In this document: piece after piece, positions 8,177 through 17,721 of the stretch | How positions within the stretch are numbered: position 1 is the first letter of the stretch | Layout of the letters: each line of letters begins with the position of its first letter | Assembly (NCBI GenBank): GCA_016934975.1 | Contig: JAFGRV010000297.1 | Span: 1 to 39,891, forward strand | Direction: 5' to 3' | From: Spirochaetales bacterium | Lineage (GTDB): Bacteria; Spirochaetota; Spirochaetia; SZUA-6; JAFGRV01 | Length of the DNA: 39,891 nucleotides | Made by a program: the position numbers and the translations under genes | The notes under the pieces: generated by a model | Database searches by the model: none | What the model was told of the DNA's origin: nothing | What the model saw: only the letters and a program-made list of their open reading frames with translations

Positions 8177-9436
8177 ATGAAAAAATTACTTTTATTAAAT
8201 TTATTAGTTTATTTATTTTTTTCCTGCACTTTGGAAAAGGAAAAATGTTTTATTGATCTGAAAATTGAAAATGATACACCGAGTGCCATTGAATTCTATA
8301 CACAACCAGTTAATTCTCCTTCGGAAGAATGCATAAATCATGGAATAATAGAAACCCATAAAACCAAAATTTTTAAAAAAGAAAGGATGTCGGGAGAAAC
8401 ATATCTCATGTGGTATGTTGATTTTGTAACAGGGTATATTTATCCTGCGAGTGAAGTATATATCGCCCCCGGGCAGGATTATCAGATGACAATAAGTACT
8501 CCCAGTAATGTTCCAACGACACCAACTCCGGTTCCGCGAGCGAATATAACAATTAATAATAATTCTTCCTGGAATTTAGATATTAGTATCGGGGGGTTAT
8601 CAGCAGGAATTCTGGATGCGGGAAAAAGTATGTCTTGTATAAAAGATATAGGTCATTATGCCCTTTTAGCCAGGGTGAATACTGATAAATACTGGTCGGA
8701 AAATATTAATTTAAATACCACAGGCTACACCTGGAATTTAAATACAAATGCAGAACCATACCCGCCTGGAAATTTCCGTATCTGGAATTTTGAAAATAAT
8801 TTCGGAGATCAAATGGGGATTGATGATTGGGCAGAAACGGTTGATGTAACATGTGCAATAGCCTACAAAAAATTCGGAAATTTTAGCTTAATGTCAAATT
8901 CGAATGCAACCGGACATTTAATTAAGGAGAATTGCTGGACAGTAGGGAATTCAATCTCCTTTGGCGCGTGGGTTTATATTGAAAAAGCGGATTCCGGTTC
9001 GATTTATTTGGGTGTTAATTATCACGATGCGATTTCCGGCAGGTCTTACGAACTCATGATATTTATAGGGGGTGCGGCAGTAACTTTTTTTATTACCGAA
9101 GGAAATGAGACTGTTCAAACAGATGCTTTACAACTGAATGTAATAGATAATGTCTGGCATTATGTTGCGCTATCCTATAATGCGGTGAATAATATGTTGT
9201 ATGGAGTTGCCGATAATGAAATAAAGAGTGTTCTGGGAAATGCCTATGGCAATCCTGAAAGTAACTGGACCACGGGAGTCGGGAATTTCTATATTGCGGT
9301 AGAAAATTGGGGTGATATGGATGAAACCTGCTATGTAGATGAAGTGGTTTATATTCCTAATCAACATATCGATCCCGGGATTTTTGTGAATCACTACAAT
9401 CATGGGATGCCATGGGGTGAGGAATATATACCATAA
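8177..9436 (+). CDS. Lipoprotein with LamG/concanavalin-like domain
   Basis: Lipobox signal MKKLLLLNLLVYLFFSC; C-terminal half ISFGAWVYIEKADSG...DNVWHYVALSYNAVNNMLYGVADNE...YVDEVVYI typical of LamG/Laminin_G_3. Start ATG 8177 (ggag upstream). Confidence 0.75.
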   Translation: MKKLLLLNLLVYLFFSCTLEKEKCFIDLKIENDTPSAIEFYTQPVNSPSEECINHGIIETHKTKIFKKERMSGETYLMWYVDFVTGYIYPASEVYIAPGQDYQMTISTPSNVPTTPTPVPRANITINNNSSWNLDISIGGLSAGILDAGKSMSCIKDIGHYALLARVNTDKYWSENINLNTTGYTWNLNTNAEPYPPGNFRIWNFENNFGDQMGIDDWAETVDVTCAIAYKKFGNFSLMSNSNATGHLIKENCWTVGNSISFGAWVYIEKADSGSIYLGVNYHDAISGRSYELMIFIGGAAVTFFITEGNETVQTDALQLNVIDNVWHYVALSYNAVNNMLYGVADNEIKSVLGNAYGNPESNWTTGVGNFYIAVENWGDMDETCYVDEVVYIPNQHIDPGIFVNHYNHGMPWGEEYIP

Positions 9437-9630
9437 TTATGGGAGTATTAACCGATTATAATGACTGGGCGAATATCGACCTCGTTTTTATACGTGGCAG
9501 GGGCGGGGAGGAAGAAGGTGCGGGACCGGAGACAAGAGCGATTGTTCCGGACGGACCTGTGGGGGATGAAATGGAGCCGATTCATGTGGAAACCCTCCGG
9601 TTACCCGAAGAACCGGGAAAGTAAGTTGAT

Positions 9631-10356
9631 ATGGGTAAAAACAGACCATTCAATGTAATAACAGACACTATTCTGGCGGCTGCCGTTCGTTTGACGGCAG
9701 CCGGTTGTATCTTCATTATTCTTATAACGTGTATGATTGTCTCATGTAAAGAAGAGGTATTTCCTCTGAATCTTGTGATATCCGGAATCACCGGGGAGAC
9801 TTTATCCGGGGATATTGTGACGATGGAAGAAAAACAGAAGGAACTCCGGCTGCTGGTCCGGGGTGAGGCAACAGCCCAGACACTATCAATCTCACCATGG
9901 AAAGACTTCGGGGTGTTTAATGATCTTCCGTATACTATCGAGGCCCGGCAGTATTATGAGCCCGGCGGTCCCATAAAGACCCTGAAATTCTTTCAGAATT
10001 CCGGCCTGGTTGTCCTGATATGTGATAATGTGGAGAGACTGCCCGCGCCTTTGGGGGAGGTTCGTTTGCTGCCGGGGAAAACAATAAAAGGAAAAGAATC
10101 GTCGAACAGGACCTGGGTGAATATAGTGGTAACGACCGGTCAAACTGAAAAAACATTGGCCCCGGGTAACTCCTGTGACATAGCCCTTGGTGAAACTAAA
10201 TGGAAAATGGTTCTTGTCGGCGCGTCTATACCGGCAGATAAAGGCGGTGTATTGTCCGGTAAAAAAGGAATTTCTCCGGAAGAGGGAGAACCGGAGGGAA
10301 TTGCATCCGAGGATTCCCCGTTTGCAGTGGACTGTATTATTTACAAAAGTGAGTAA
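9631..10356 (+). CDS. Hypothetical lipoprotein
   Basis: Hydrophobic leader IFIILITCMIVSCKEE with lipobox; no family recognised. Confidence 0.55.
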   Translation: MGKNRPFNVITDTILAAAVRLTAAGCIFIILITCMIVSCKEEVFPLNLVISGITGETLSGDIVTMEEKQKELRLLVRGEATAQTLSISPWKDFGVFNDLPYTIEARQYYEPGGPIKTLKFFQNSGLVVLICDNVERLPAPLGEVRLLPGKTIKGKESSNRTWVNIVVTTGQTEKTLAPGNSCDIALGETKWKMVLVGASIPADKGGVLSGKKGISPEEGEPEGIASEDSPFAVDCIIYKSE

Positions 10357-10510
10357 GGATTTTTTTTACCCATGAAATCCCGGTCTTTCTGAGCTGAATA
10401 TAAAAAGCAGCGACATTATACCTTTTTCTCTTGAGCTTTTTTATGTGACAGGGTAACATATTTTCATACCTGTAACGGGGTGGAATCCTGTGGAATAAGA
10501 AGTATAAGGT

Positions 10511-11650
10511 GTGAATAAAAACAAATTCTTGCTTTACCTTCATGTAGTATGCTCATTATTTTTCTTTATCCGGGAGATTCTTCTTGGGGAAAATCTTACT
10601 CCAGTTACTATTCTTTGTTCAATTGTTTATTTCATTATAATACTGCTTCCGGCGGTTTTTTCATCGACCATTGTAAAAATTGTTTTGTACGGTGTTCAGT
10701 TATGCGGCATCGTTTTTGCATCAATCTTTATTCCTGAAATCCTGGTGCTTATGCCATTACATATAACGAGGATTATCGCCCTTTTTTCTCTTTCACCTGT
10801 TATTGAGTTTTGTATCCTTGCGATACCTGTTTTTTTTGTCGCCCGGGAATATATGTTCTTCTCCCTCGTATCTTCTTTTCTGGTTTTTTTTGTTTACAAA
10901 ATAATAGCGGAATATGATAAGAGTGCCCTCATGCGTGAACAGAGGATCGATAAACTGGAATCGGATAACCAGATCCTGAGTAGAAAAATCAGCAGGCTCA
11001 TGGAGCTGGATCGTGAAAAAGAATTGCTTATTAAGCTTGAAGAGCGGAACCGTATCGCCCGGAATCTTCATGATGAACTCGGGCATACGATTACGGGAAG
11101 TATTGTGCAGCTGGAAGCGGTAAATACAATTATCAGGGACGAACCGGAGAAGGCGGAGAGGATGATCGGGACGATTGCTTCGGTATTAAACAAAGGAATG
11201 AATTCCATCCGCCGGGGATTAAAAACCTTAAAACCGGATTCTCTTCAGATCGGAATGCACCAGGTAAAGCAACTCCTCGGGAATTTTGAAAGGCGGACGG
11301 GGATTGCGACACAGGTGAAAACCGGAGGCTCTCTGTCCGGTATATCGTCGAACCACTGGCAGGTGGTGTTGATGAATCTTAAGGAAGCCCTCACCAATAT
11401 GCTTAAGCACGGCAAAGGGACGGAGGTGGTTGTCGACATTAATGTATTTAATAAAATAATCAAAGTTGGTATTAAAGATAATGGCCGGGGGTGTGAGTCA
11501 ATCCGTCCGGGAATGGGAATAATGGGAATGGAGGAGCGTACAAAAGAAGCCGGGGGAACTCTCATTCTTGACGGTTCCGATGGTTTTGCCATTATCATGA
11601 TTTTTAAAAAAGGAGACGAACATGGCGATCCGGGTATTAATAGCAGATGA
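10511..11650 (+). CDS. Sensor histidine kinase (HisKA_3/NarX type)
   Basis: N-terminal TM helices, coiled-coil, EERNRIARNLHDELGHTITGSIVQLEA (H-box), HATPase GIKDNGRGCE...GMGIMGMEERTKEAGG. GTG start. Confidence 0.93.
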   Translation: MNKNKFLLYLHVVCSLFFFIREILLGENLTPVTILCSIVYFIIILLPAVFSSTIVKIVLYGVQLCGIVFASIFIPEILVLMPLHITRIIALFSLSPVIEFCILAIPVFFVAREYMFFSLVSSFLVFFVYKIIAEYDKSALMREQRIDKLESDNQILSRKISRLMELDREKELLIKLEERNRIARNLHDELGHTITGSIVQLEAVNTIIRDEPEKAERMIGTIASVLNKGMNSIRRGLKTLKPDSLQIGMHQVKQLLGNFERRTGIATQVKTGGSLSGISSNHWQVVLMNLKEALTNMLKHGKGTEVVVDINVFNKIIKVGIKDNGRGCESIRPGMGIMGMEERTKEAGGTLILDGSDGFAIIMIFKKGDEHGDPGINSR

Positions 11651-12242
11651 CGACCCTCTTATCCGTGAAGGTCTGGAAATTATTCTGGGAAAAGACGAGG
11701 AGTTCAAAGTCGTGGCTTCTGTTCAGGATGGAAAACAGGCTGTGGATGCATGTATTTCCGGCAGGGTTGATGTGGCGTTAATCGATATTCGAATGCCCGT
11801 ACTGAATGGTGTGGAAGCCGTCAAACAAATAACACAACACTCGGAAACGAAAACCATTATTTTGACAACCTTCGATGAAAACGAGCTTGTCCATGAGGCG
11901 GTAAAGAACGGGGCGAGGGGGTATCTTTTAAAAGGGAAAACAGCCCGGGAAATCAAGGATGCAATTAAACTGGTGTTTGGCGGGAGTTCGGTGTTTCAGG
12001 ATTCGGTCTTCGATAAATTGCAGGCCGGTGCAGGACCATCTCACATCGATGAATCGAAGTTTACCGGGCGGGAGATTGACGTTATAAAACTTATCGCGGA
12101 AGGATACTCGAACAAGGAAATCGGGGAGGAGCTTTTTTTATCCGAAGGAACAATTAAAAATTATATTTCCTCTATACTTTCAAAGCTTAACCTTAAACAG
12201 AGGACACAAATAGCGGTGTATTATCTAAAGGGGAAGATGTAG
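11622..12242 (+). CDS. NarL/FixJ family response regulator
   Basis: Receiver IADDDPLIREGLEIIL...VALIDIRMPVLNGVEAV and LuxR HTH FTGREIDVIKLIAEGYSNKEIGEELFLSEGTIKNYISSILSKL. Overlaps the HK by 29 nt. Confidence 0.95.
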   Translation: MAIRVLIADDDPLIREGLEIILGKDEEFKVVASVQDGKQAVDACISGRVDVALIDIRMPVLNGVEAVKQITQHSETKTIILTTFDENELVHEAVKNGARGYLLKGKTAREIKDAIKLVFGGSSVFQDSVFDKLQAGAGPSHIDESKFTGREIDVIKLIAEGYSNKEIGEELFLSEGTIKNYISSILSKLNLKQRTQIAVYYLKGKM

Positions 12243-12319
12243 GAGGCAATTAAGTAAATTATCTCTATTTTAATTTTAATTTCTCCATCCGGGCATTATG
12301 AGATAAAGACTGTATTGCT

Positions 12320-13582
12320 ATGTCATTAAAAAAATGTTATAATTATGGCAATAGTTTCGCCATAATGGAGGCAAATATGGCATTTATAGGAAGATTTTTA
12401 CAGAAGAATAGTACAAGTTTTTTTCTGTTTGGGCCGCGGGGGACAGGAAAAACGACATGGCTCAAGGAAATATATAATGATGCATTATATATAGATTTAT
12501 TGTCCCCGGATGTTTTTCGGAGGCTATTGGCGAAACCGGAGCGATTACATCAACTCATAGGAGGTAATCCGAATCGAAATGTTATAATCATAGATGAAAT
12601 CCAGCGTGTTCCTGAATTATTAACTGTGGTGCATCAATTAATAGAAGAAAATAAAAAATATCAGTTTATCTTAACAGGATCATTTTCAAGAAACTTGAAG
12701 TCCAATTATAGTTTAAAAAGGTGTTCCTCCAGGAAACTAAAGCGTTCCGGAATCGATCTGTTGGCCGGAAGGGCGCTGAATATAACTATGCATCCATTTA
12801 TAGCAAGTGAATTGGGAGATCATTTTAATTTTGAAAACTCCTTAAACAATGGGATGCTGCCTCTTGTTTTCAATGCGAAAGATAAGGCAATTACCTTGGA
12901 AAGCTATATTACATTGTATATCAAAGAAGAAGTACAGCAGGAAGGAATTATTAGAAATATAGGCAATTTTACCAGATTTTTGGAATCTATTAGTTTTTCC
13001 CATGGCAATGTTCTTAATGTCGCTGAGGTTGCACGAGATTGTGAAGTGAGCAGAAAAACAGTAGAAGGCTATATAGCAATATTGGAAGATCTTCTTTTAT
13101 CTTTTACCCTCCCTGTATTTTCTAAACGGGCAAAACGGATATTGATAAAACATGAAAAATTTTATTTTTTTGATGCAGGGGTTTTCCGTTCTCTTCGTCC
13201 CGGGGGGCCATTGGATTATCCTCATGAGATAGATGGTGTCTGTTTGGAAGGCCTGGTTGCTCAGCATCTCCGGGCATGGATATCATATTCGTCCGGGAAA
13301 CATACTCTCTATTTTTGGAGAACAAAATCCGGAAATGAGGTTGATTTTATTCTCTATGGAGAAAAGAGCATCTTGGCAATAGAAGTAAAGAATTCGGCTA
13401 AAATTCATAAAAAGGATTTGTCCGGCCTAAAAGCATTTAAAGAAGATTATCCTCAAGCGCAGTGTTTTCTCCTTTACCGGGGAAATGAACAATTAAAAAT
13501 GAATGACATTTATTGTATACCCTGTAAACGATTTCTCATGTCTCTTGTTCCGGGAAGGGAGATCGAAGCGGGATGTATTTGA
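12320..13582 (+). CDS. AAA+ ATPase with DUF4143 C-terminal domain
   Basis: Walker A FGPRGTGKTTWLKEIY, Walker B NVIIIDEIQRVPELL, sensor ILTGSFSRNLK, C-terminal YFWRTKSGNEVDFILYGEKSILAIEVK (DUF4143 nuclease-like). Likely start 12365 or 12377. Confidence 0.92.
   Translation: MSLKKCYNYGNSFAIMEANMAFIGRFLQKNSTSFFLFGPRGTGKTTWLKEIYNDALYIDLLSPDVFRRLLAKPERLHQLIGGNPNRNVIIIDEIQRVPELLTVVHQLIEENKKYQFILTGSFSRNLKSNYSLKRCSSRKLKRSGIDLLAGRALNITMHPFIASELGDHFNFENSLNNGMLPLVFNAKDKAITLESYITLYIKEEVQQEGIIRNIGNFTRFLESISFSHGNVLNVAEVARDCEVSRKTVEGYIAILEDLLLSFTLPVFSKRAKRILIKHEKFYFFDAGVFRSLRPGGPLDYPHEIDGVCLEGLVAQHLRAWISYSSGKHTLYFWRTKSGNEVDFILYGEKSILAIEVKNSAKIHKKDLSGLKAFKEDYPQAQCFLLYRGNEQLKMNDIYCIPCKRFLMSLVPGREIEAGCI
12342..12366. 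promoter_or_regulatory. Inverted repeat overlapping a -10 element (putative operator)
   Basis: ATTATGGC-aatagtttc-GCCATAAT beginning inside TATAAT (12338-12343), directly upstream of the DUF4143 ATPase. Confidence 0.5.
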
Positions 13583-13611
13583 ATATTATAAAATAATTTT
13601 TTAAAACATGA

Positions 13612-13655
13612 CTTTCGTCACTTCCGAAAGGTTCTTTCGTCACGGCCGAAAGTGA
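13612..13655. repeat. Two tandem hairpin units
   Basis: CTTTCGTCACTTCCGAAAGGTT followed by CTTTCGTCACGGCCGAAAGTGA; each contains CTTTCG/CGAAAG. Confidence 0.5.
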
Positions 13656-13736
13656 CTTTCCGTACTTACGCTATCTCCTCCTCATCCATTATATTTAACA
13701 TAGCATACAGAAATAATGATAAGGAGGATACTGTAT

Positions 13737-14666
13737 ATGATCCGGATCGAAGGGCTTACGAAAAAATTCGCCGAGGTAACGGCTGTGAATAATGTTTCTC
13801 TTACCATTGAAAAAGGGGAAATCTTCGGGCTTCTCGGACCGAATGGCGCGGGCAAGACCACCCTTATCAATATTCTTTGTGGTCTCCTGCCCCTGACAAA
13901 GGGATCGGTCTTTATCGGCAACTACGATATCAAAAAAAATATTCATCAGGTTAAAAAGATAATCGGTGTGATTCCCCAGGACCTGGCAATTTATGATGAT
14001 TTAACAGCCTACGATAATGTAAAGTTTTTTGCCGGTCTTTACGGGATAAAGGGCCGGGAATTAAAAGATGCCGTGATGAATACCTTGGCGTTTACAGGGC
14101 TCGAAGATTCGGCGAAAAAATATCCCAAAACCTTTTCCGGGGGAATGAAACGGCGCTTGAACATCGCCTGCGGACTCGCCCATGGACCGGAAATTATATT
14201 CATGGATGAACCGACAGTGGGTATCGATCCTCAATCCAGGAATTACATTCTGGAAGCGGTAAAAAAAATAAACAAACAGGGCTGTACAATTATTTATACG
14301 ACCCATTATATGGAAGAGGCCGAATCCATATGTTCACGAATCGCAATCATTGACCATGGCAAAATTATCGCACAAGGTACAAATGAAGAACTAAAGGTTC
14401 TCATCAAAGATAAGAGCAGATTTATTATATCCATGAAATCGGATTATTATGTTGATGTAAAAGAATTAGCCGGGATCCACGGGGTCCTTAACGTAGAGAC
14501 CCTTGGAAACAAGGTGTTCATTGATAATGACCAGGGGATAAACAATCTTACACAAATATTATCCTATTTTACTGCACATAATATACAGATGAGTAATCTG
14601 GAATTGGACGCCCCCAACCTGGAAGCGGTATTCCTTACCCTTACCGGAAGAACACTGAGGAATTGA
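13737..14666 (+). CDS. ABC transporter ATP-binding protein (ABC-2 exporter type)
   Basis: Walker A LLGPNGAGKTTLIN, signature TFSGGMKRRLNIACGL, Walker B IIFMDEPTVGIDP. ATG 13737 after AAGGAGG. Confidence 0.95.
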   Translation: MIRIEGLTKKFAEVTAVNNVSLTIEKGEIFGLLGPNGAGKTTLINILCGLLPLTKGSVFIGNYDIKKNIHQVKKIIGVIPQDLAIYDDLTAYDNVKFFAGLYGIKGRELKDAVMNTLAFTGLEDSAKKYPKTFSGGMKRRLNIACGLAHGPEIIFMDEPTVGIDPQSRNYILEAVKKINKQGCTIIYTTHYMEEAESICSRIAIIDHGKIIAQGTNEELKVLIKDKSRFIISMKSDYYVDVKELAGIHGVLNVETLGNKVFIDNDQGINNLTQILSYFTAHNIQMSNLELDAPNLEAVFLTLTGRTLRN

Positions 14667-14688
14667 GGATGTCCCGCAACCCCAAACA

Positions 14689-14801
14689 AGGTTGTCCAAT
14701 AACCTCCTTACACTATATATGGGGGTTTTGATTAAACTTATACGCTATATATGGTATGATTGTAGAACAATTTTGTCACAATAGAGGTTATTGGACAACC
14801 T
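14689..14801. repeat. MITE-like element or attenuating hairpin with perfect 18-bp terminal inverted repeats
   Basis: AGGTTGTCCAATAACCTC (14689-14706) and GAGGTTATTGGACAACCT (14784-14801) are exact reverse complements; interior holds CTATATATGG twice. Confidence 0.7.
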
Positions 14802-14827
14802 AAATTAGTGCTTTCACCGGCTGTTTT

Positions 14828-15979
14828 TTGTTAGAGACACAAAAAAGGAGAAGCTATATGACTATTGTGCATATTGCCTGGAAATATATTATTCAGAATA
14901 TCAAACGTCCCATAGGGCTCGGCCTGCTCATTCTTGGGCCAATTTTCCTTATATTTATTCTCGGCCAGGCCTTTTCGGTCATTTTTGCTCCCGGACAAGT
15001 TTCCCTGGAGATGGACATCGGCTTTTACAGCCGGGAAAAAGGGGCGTTTTATTCCGGATTCAGGACATACATTCGCCGCCTTGAAGTAAATAAAATTCGC
15101 GGACATGAAACTGCAAGTATTGAGGATGGAGAAGCAAAGACCAGCGAGGGAATCTATCAGGCCTTTGTAATTCTTGATGAAAAACAAAAAAATTGCGAAG
15201 TAGTTGTGAATAATAATAGCGGCCTGAAGGCCGGTATAATAGAAGGAATCCTCAAGGGATTTTCAGACCAATTTCATTTTTATGAACTCATTGCCCGTTA
15301 TAAACCCGAAGCTCTCAATTCTGTCCTTACGGTAAAAGAATCGGATTTTGTTATCCGGACGGCCTTGGATGCTTCACGGCGTCCCCGGGCTATTGATTAT
15401 TTTGGCATCACCATTCTTACCATGGCCATACTTTTCGGTGCCATATTCGGTTCTTCTCTTGTTGAACGGGAAAAAACAGTAAGAACCCTCGATCGTATTT
15501 ATGTTGCCCCGGTAACTAAAATGCAATTTCTCCTCGGCACCTGTATCGGTATCTTAACACTCTTATTATTCCAGCTGGGAGCTGTTTTTATGACATTGAA
15601 ATATATCCTGGGTATTTATTATGGTGAAAATAGTATTACCGTGTTTATTTTATTACTCTCTGAAAGTTTTTTTGCCCTGGCCCTTGGAATCGGGTTTGCC
15701 ACTCTCTTTAAAAACAGTAAAGCCTCAATCGGATTTTTGAATTTCCTCATCCCGGTGATGATTTTTCTGGGTGGCGGATACATGAAACTGCCGGATACGA
15801 AGCTCTTTGAAATCCTCTCTGCTTTTTCTCCTTTGGGATGGATTAACAAAGCCCTCTTTGAAATGATTTATAGTACCAGTCATATCTATTATGTACCTGC
15901 CGTTGTTATCTGTATAGCGGGGGGTGCCTTGTTACTCGGAATTTCCGGACTCAAATTCTCAGGGAGGAGATCACTATGA
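14828..15979 (+). CDS. ABC-2 type permease
   Basis: N-terminal TM, extracytoplasmic domain, DYFGITILTMAILFGAIFGSSLVEREKTVRTLDRIYVAPVTKMQFLLGT. Likely start ATG 14858. Confidence 0.9.
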   Translation: MLETQKRRSYMTIVHIAWKYIIQNIKRPIGLGLLILGPIFLIFILGQAFSVIFAPGQVSLEMDIGFYSREKGAFYSGFRTYIRRLEVNKIRGHETASIEDGEAKTSEGIYQAFVILDEKQKNCEVVVNNNSGLKAGIIEGILKGFSDQFHFYELIARYKPEALNSVLTVKESDFVIRTALDASRRPRAIDYFGITILTMAILFGAIFGSSLVEREKTVRTLDRIYVAPVTKMQFLLGTCIGILTLLLFQLGAVFMTLKYILGIYYGENSITVFILLLSESFFALALGIGFATLFKNSKASIGFLNFLIPVMIFLGGGYMKLPDTKLFEILSAFSPLGWINKALFEMIYSTSHIYYVPAVVICIAGGALLLGISGLKFSGRRSL

Positions 15980-17121
15980 GAACATTATTACTCATTACAG
16001 CCAATTTTTTAAAATTGACCCTTTATAAAAAAATTAACTATCTGTTATACCTGGCAGCCCCCATAGCAAGTTTTCTGATTGTCTTCCTTATTTTCGGAAC
16101 GACCTCCTCCGGGGGAGTATCAGTCGGGTATAGTAATAATGATGATGGGGAGATAGGTGCCGAATTAATCGCCTATCTTCAAAAAACGGAAAAAAATAAG
16201 ATAATACAGGTTGATGAAGAGGAGTTGGAAAGCCGTATTATCGAGGGCAAAATCGTTATGTCACTGGTTATTCCCGAAAACTTTTCAGAAAAATTGCTTT
16301 ATGGAGAACATCCTGAAATCAGGCTTTCTTCTCTACAGGGTGAAGGTGCCGATGTATTTATTCAGGGAGAGATAAATTATTTCATGAACAGTCTGTTAAA
16401 ACTCAAAATCGCGGCAGGAACTGATAAAAAAGTCTTCACGGAAATGTACGATGAGTTTTTAAAAAGCAGTAATTCGATAAAGATCCGGGAGGTCCGTGAT
16501 CCGGGGACACAGAAGATAGTCGGTTCAATGGGCCTGGGATTCTTTTTGTATATCCTGTTGATGCAGGCAACGGTCATTACAGGACTCATGCTTACGGAAA
16601 AACAGAACAGGACATTTTTTAGAATCCGCATTGCCCCGGTACGAGAAGTTATATATTCTCTCGGAAATATGCTCGCCGCATTTATCATCCTTGGATCTCA
16701 GATTGTGTTTACATTTTTTATCATTCTCTGTATTTTTAGAATAAATCTTGGTCTTTCTCTATTTGCTGTCATTCCTCTTCTGCTGGCATTCAGTATCGCA
16801 GCCATTGGTTTCGGGATTATGGTGACCGCAATCGCCGGGTCGACGCTTCAGGCGGCATTACTATCAAACCTTGTCATCATAATCACATCCATTCTTGGAG
16901 GATGCTTCTGGCCCTTAAGTTTTATGCCTGATTTCCTCCAATATATCGCGGGAATATTTCCCCAGAGTTGGACCATGCGGGCTATTGAAAAACTCCAAAG
17001 CGGGGCTTCATTGTCTTCCACCGGGTTTACCATACTCCTCCTTATCTCCTTTGGCGGACTCTTCATATCAGTCTATGCATATAAAATGAAACATGGTAAA
17101 AATATCCGGACCATAACCTGA
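15976..17121 (+). CDS. ABC-2 type permease
   Basis: Same architecture (GLMLTEKQNRTFFRIRIAPVREVIYSLGNMLAAFIIL); start overlaps the upstream stop. Confidence 0.9.
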   Translation: MRTLLLITANFLKLTLYKKINYLLYLAAPIASFLIVFLIFGTTSSGGVSVGYSNNDDGEIGAELIAYLQKTEKNKIIQVDEEELESRIIEGKIVMSLVIPENFSEKLLYGEHPEIRLSSLQGEGADVFIQGEINYFMNSLLKLKIAAGTDKKVFTEMYDEFLKSSNSIKIREVRDPGTQKIVGSMGLGFFLYILLMQATVITGLMLTEKQNRTFFRIRIAPVREVIYSLGNMLAAFIILGSQIVFTFFIILCIFRINLGLSLFAVIPLLLAFSIAAIGFGIMVTAIAGSTLQAALLSNLVIIITSILGGCFWPLSFMPDFLQYIAGIFPQSWTMRAIEKLQSGASLSSTGFTILLLISFGGLFISVYAYKMKHGKNIRTIT

Positions 17122-17133
17122 TGCAAGAGGTGT

Positions 17134-17241
17134 TGCTACGGAATAATAGCGAAACGCAGGTTCACAAGAAATCAAGAATTTTCATAACGGTAACCTTGTT
17201 ATAAATTAATTATTTGGGTTGCGGGCGCAGCCTGCGTAATG
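17134..17241 (+). repeat. Dispersed ~105-bp intergenic repeat, copy A
   Basis: Shares long matching blocks with the reverse complement of 28835-28942 (GTAGCGAAACGCAGGTTC..GAAATCA..AATTTTCATAACGG..TAAATTAATTATTTGGGT.GCGGGCG). Confidence 0.75.
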
Positions 17242-17429
17242 ATTTTTCAGATTAAGATTTTGTAAAATCCGGGAAATGAGTGTAATCTGTGGTTAACTCT
17301 TGTTAGATTATAAGAAAATCGAAATTCATAGACAAGAAAATAGAAGATTTTATAGCTGTTCAATAGAGTTATGACTTGGGTTGGAATCCTGTTTTTACAG
17401 AAGAATAATTTATTTTTCTATAAAAACTA

Positions 17430-17456
17430 TTGACAGTTTTTATTTTCTGTTATAGT
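17430..17456 (+). promoter_or_regulatory. Promoter of leuL-leuA
   Basis: TTGACA 17430-17435 and TATAGT 17451-17456 (15 nt spacing), upstream of leader peptide. Confidence 0.45.
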
Positions 17457-17490
17457 TTTAGTTAAGCAATGTGATTGTTGAAGTAAATAT

Positions 17491-17628
17491 ATGAAAAAAA
17501 CAGGCATTACATTAATAACACTATTAAGTTTACTCCTTACTCTACTAATAAGCGAGCTTCTAGGCTTGCTAAGGAAAATCTCGGTAGTGGCAAATGGGTG
17601 CCTGGGGTTACAAGGAAGTAACATGTAA
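17491..17628 (+). CDS. leuL: Leucine-rich leader peptide of leuA attenuator
   Basis: Manual translation: MKKTGITLITLLSLLLTLLISELLGLLRKISVVANGCLGLQGSNM*; many Leu codons, directly upstream of a terminator and leuA. Shorter than the ORF-track cutoff. Confidence 0.7.
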   Translation: MKKTGITLITLLSLLLTLLISELLGLLRKISVVANGCLGLQGSNM

Positions 17629-17648
17629 CCGGACGGCAGATAAAGAAC

Positions 17649-17690
17649 AAAGCCCGCTACTGAGAATACTCGGAAGCGGGCTTTTTTTTT
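17649..17690 (+). terminator. Intrinsic terminator/attenuator before leuA
   Basis: AAAGCCCGCTA-CTGAG-aata-CTCGG-A-AGCGGGCTTTTTTTTT; alternative pairing of CCGCTACTGAG (17654-17664) with CTCGGTAGTGG (17580-17590). Confidence 0.8.
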
Positions 17691-17721
17691 AAAAAATTTT
17701 TGATACAATAAGGAGGAAAAA

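Noticed and set aside
9439-9658. Small overlapping ORFs 9439-9624 and 9461-9658
   Set aside because: Low-complexity, mutually overlapping frames with no family; could be decayed linker sequence, insufficient support.
17578-17690. T-box riboswitch upstream of leuA (GGCAAATGGGTGCC resembles part of a T-box)
   Set aside because: No convincing T-box consensus, specifier loop or AG-bulge; the Leu-rich leader ORF explains the terminator/antiterminator better.
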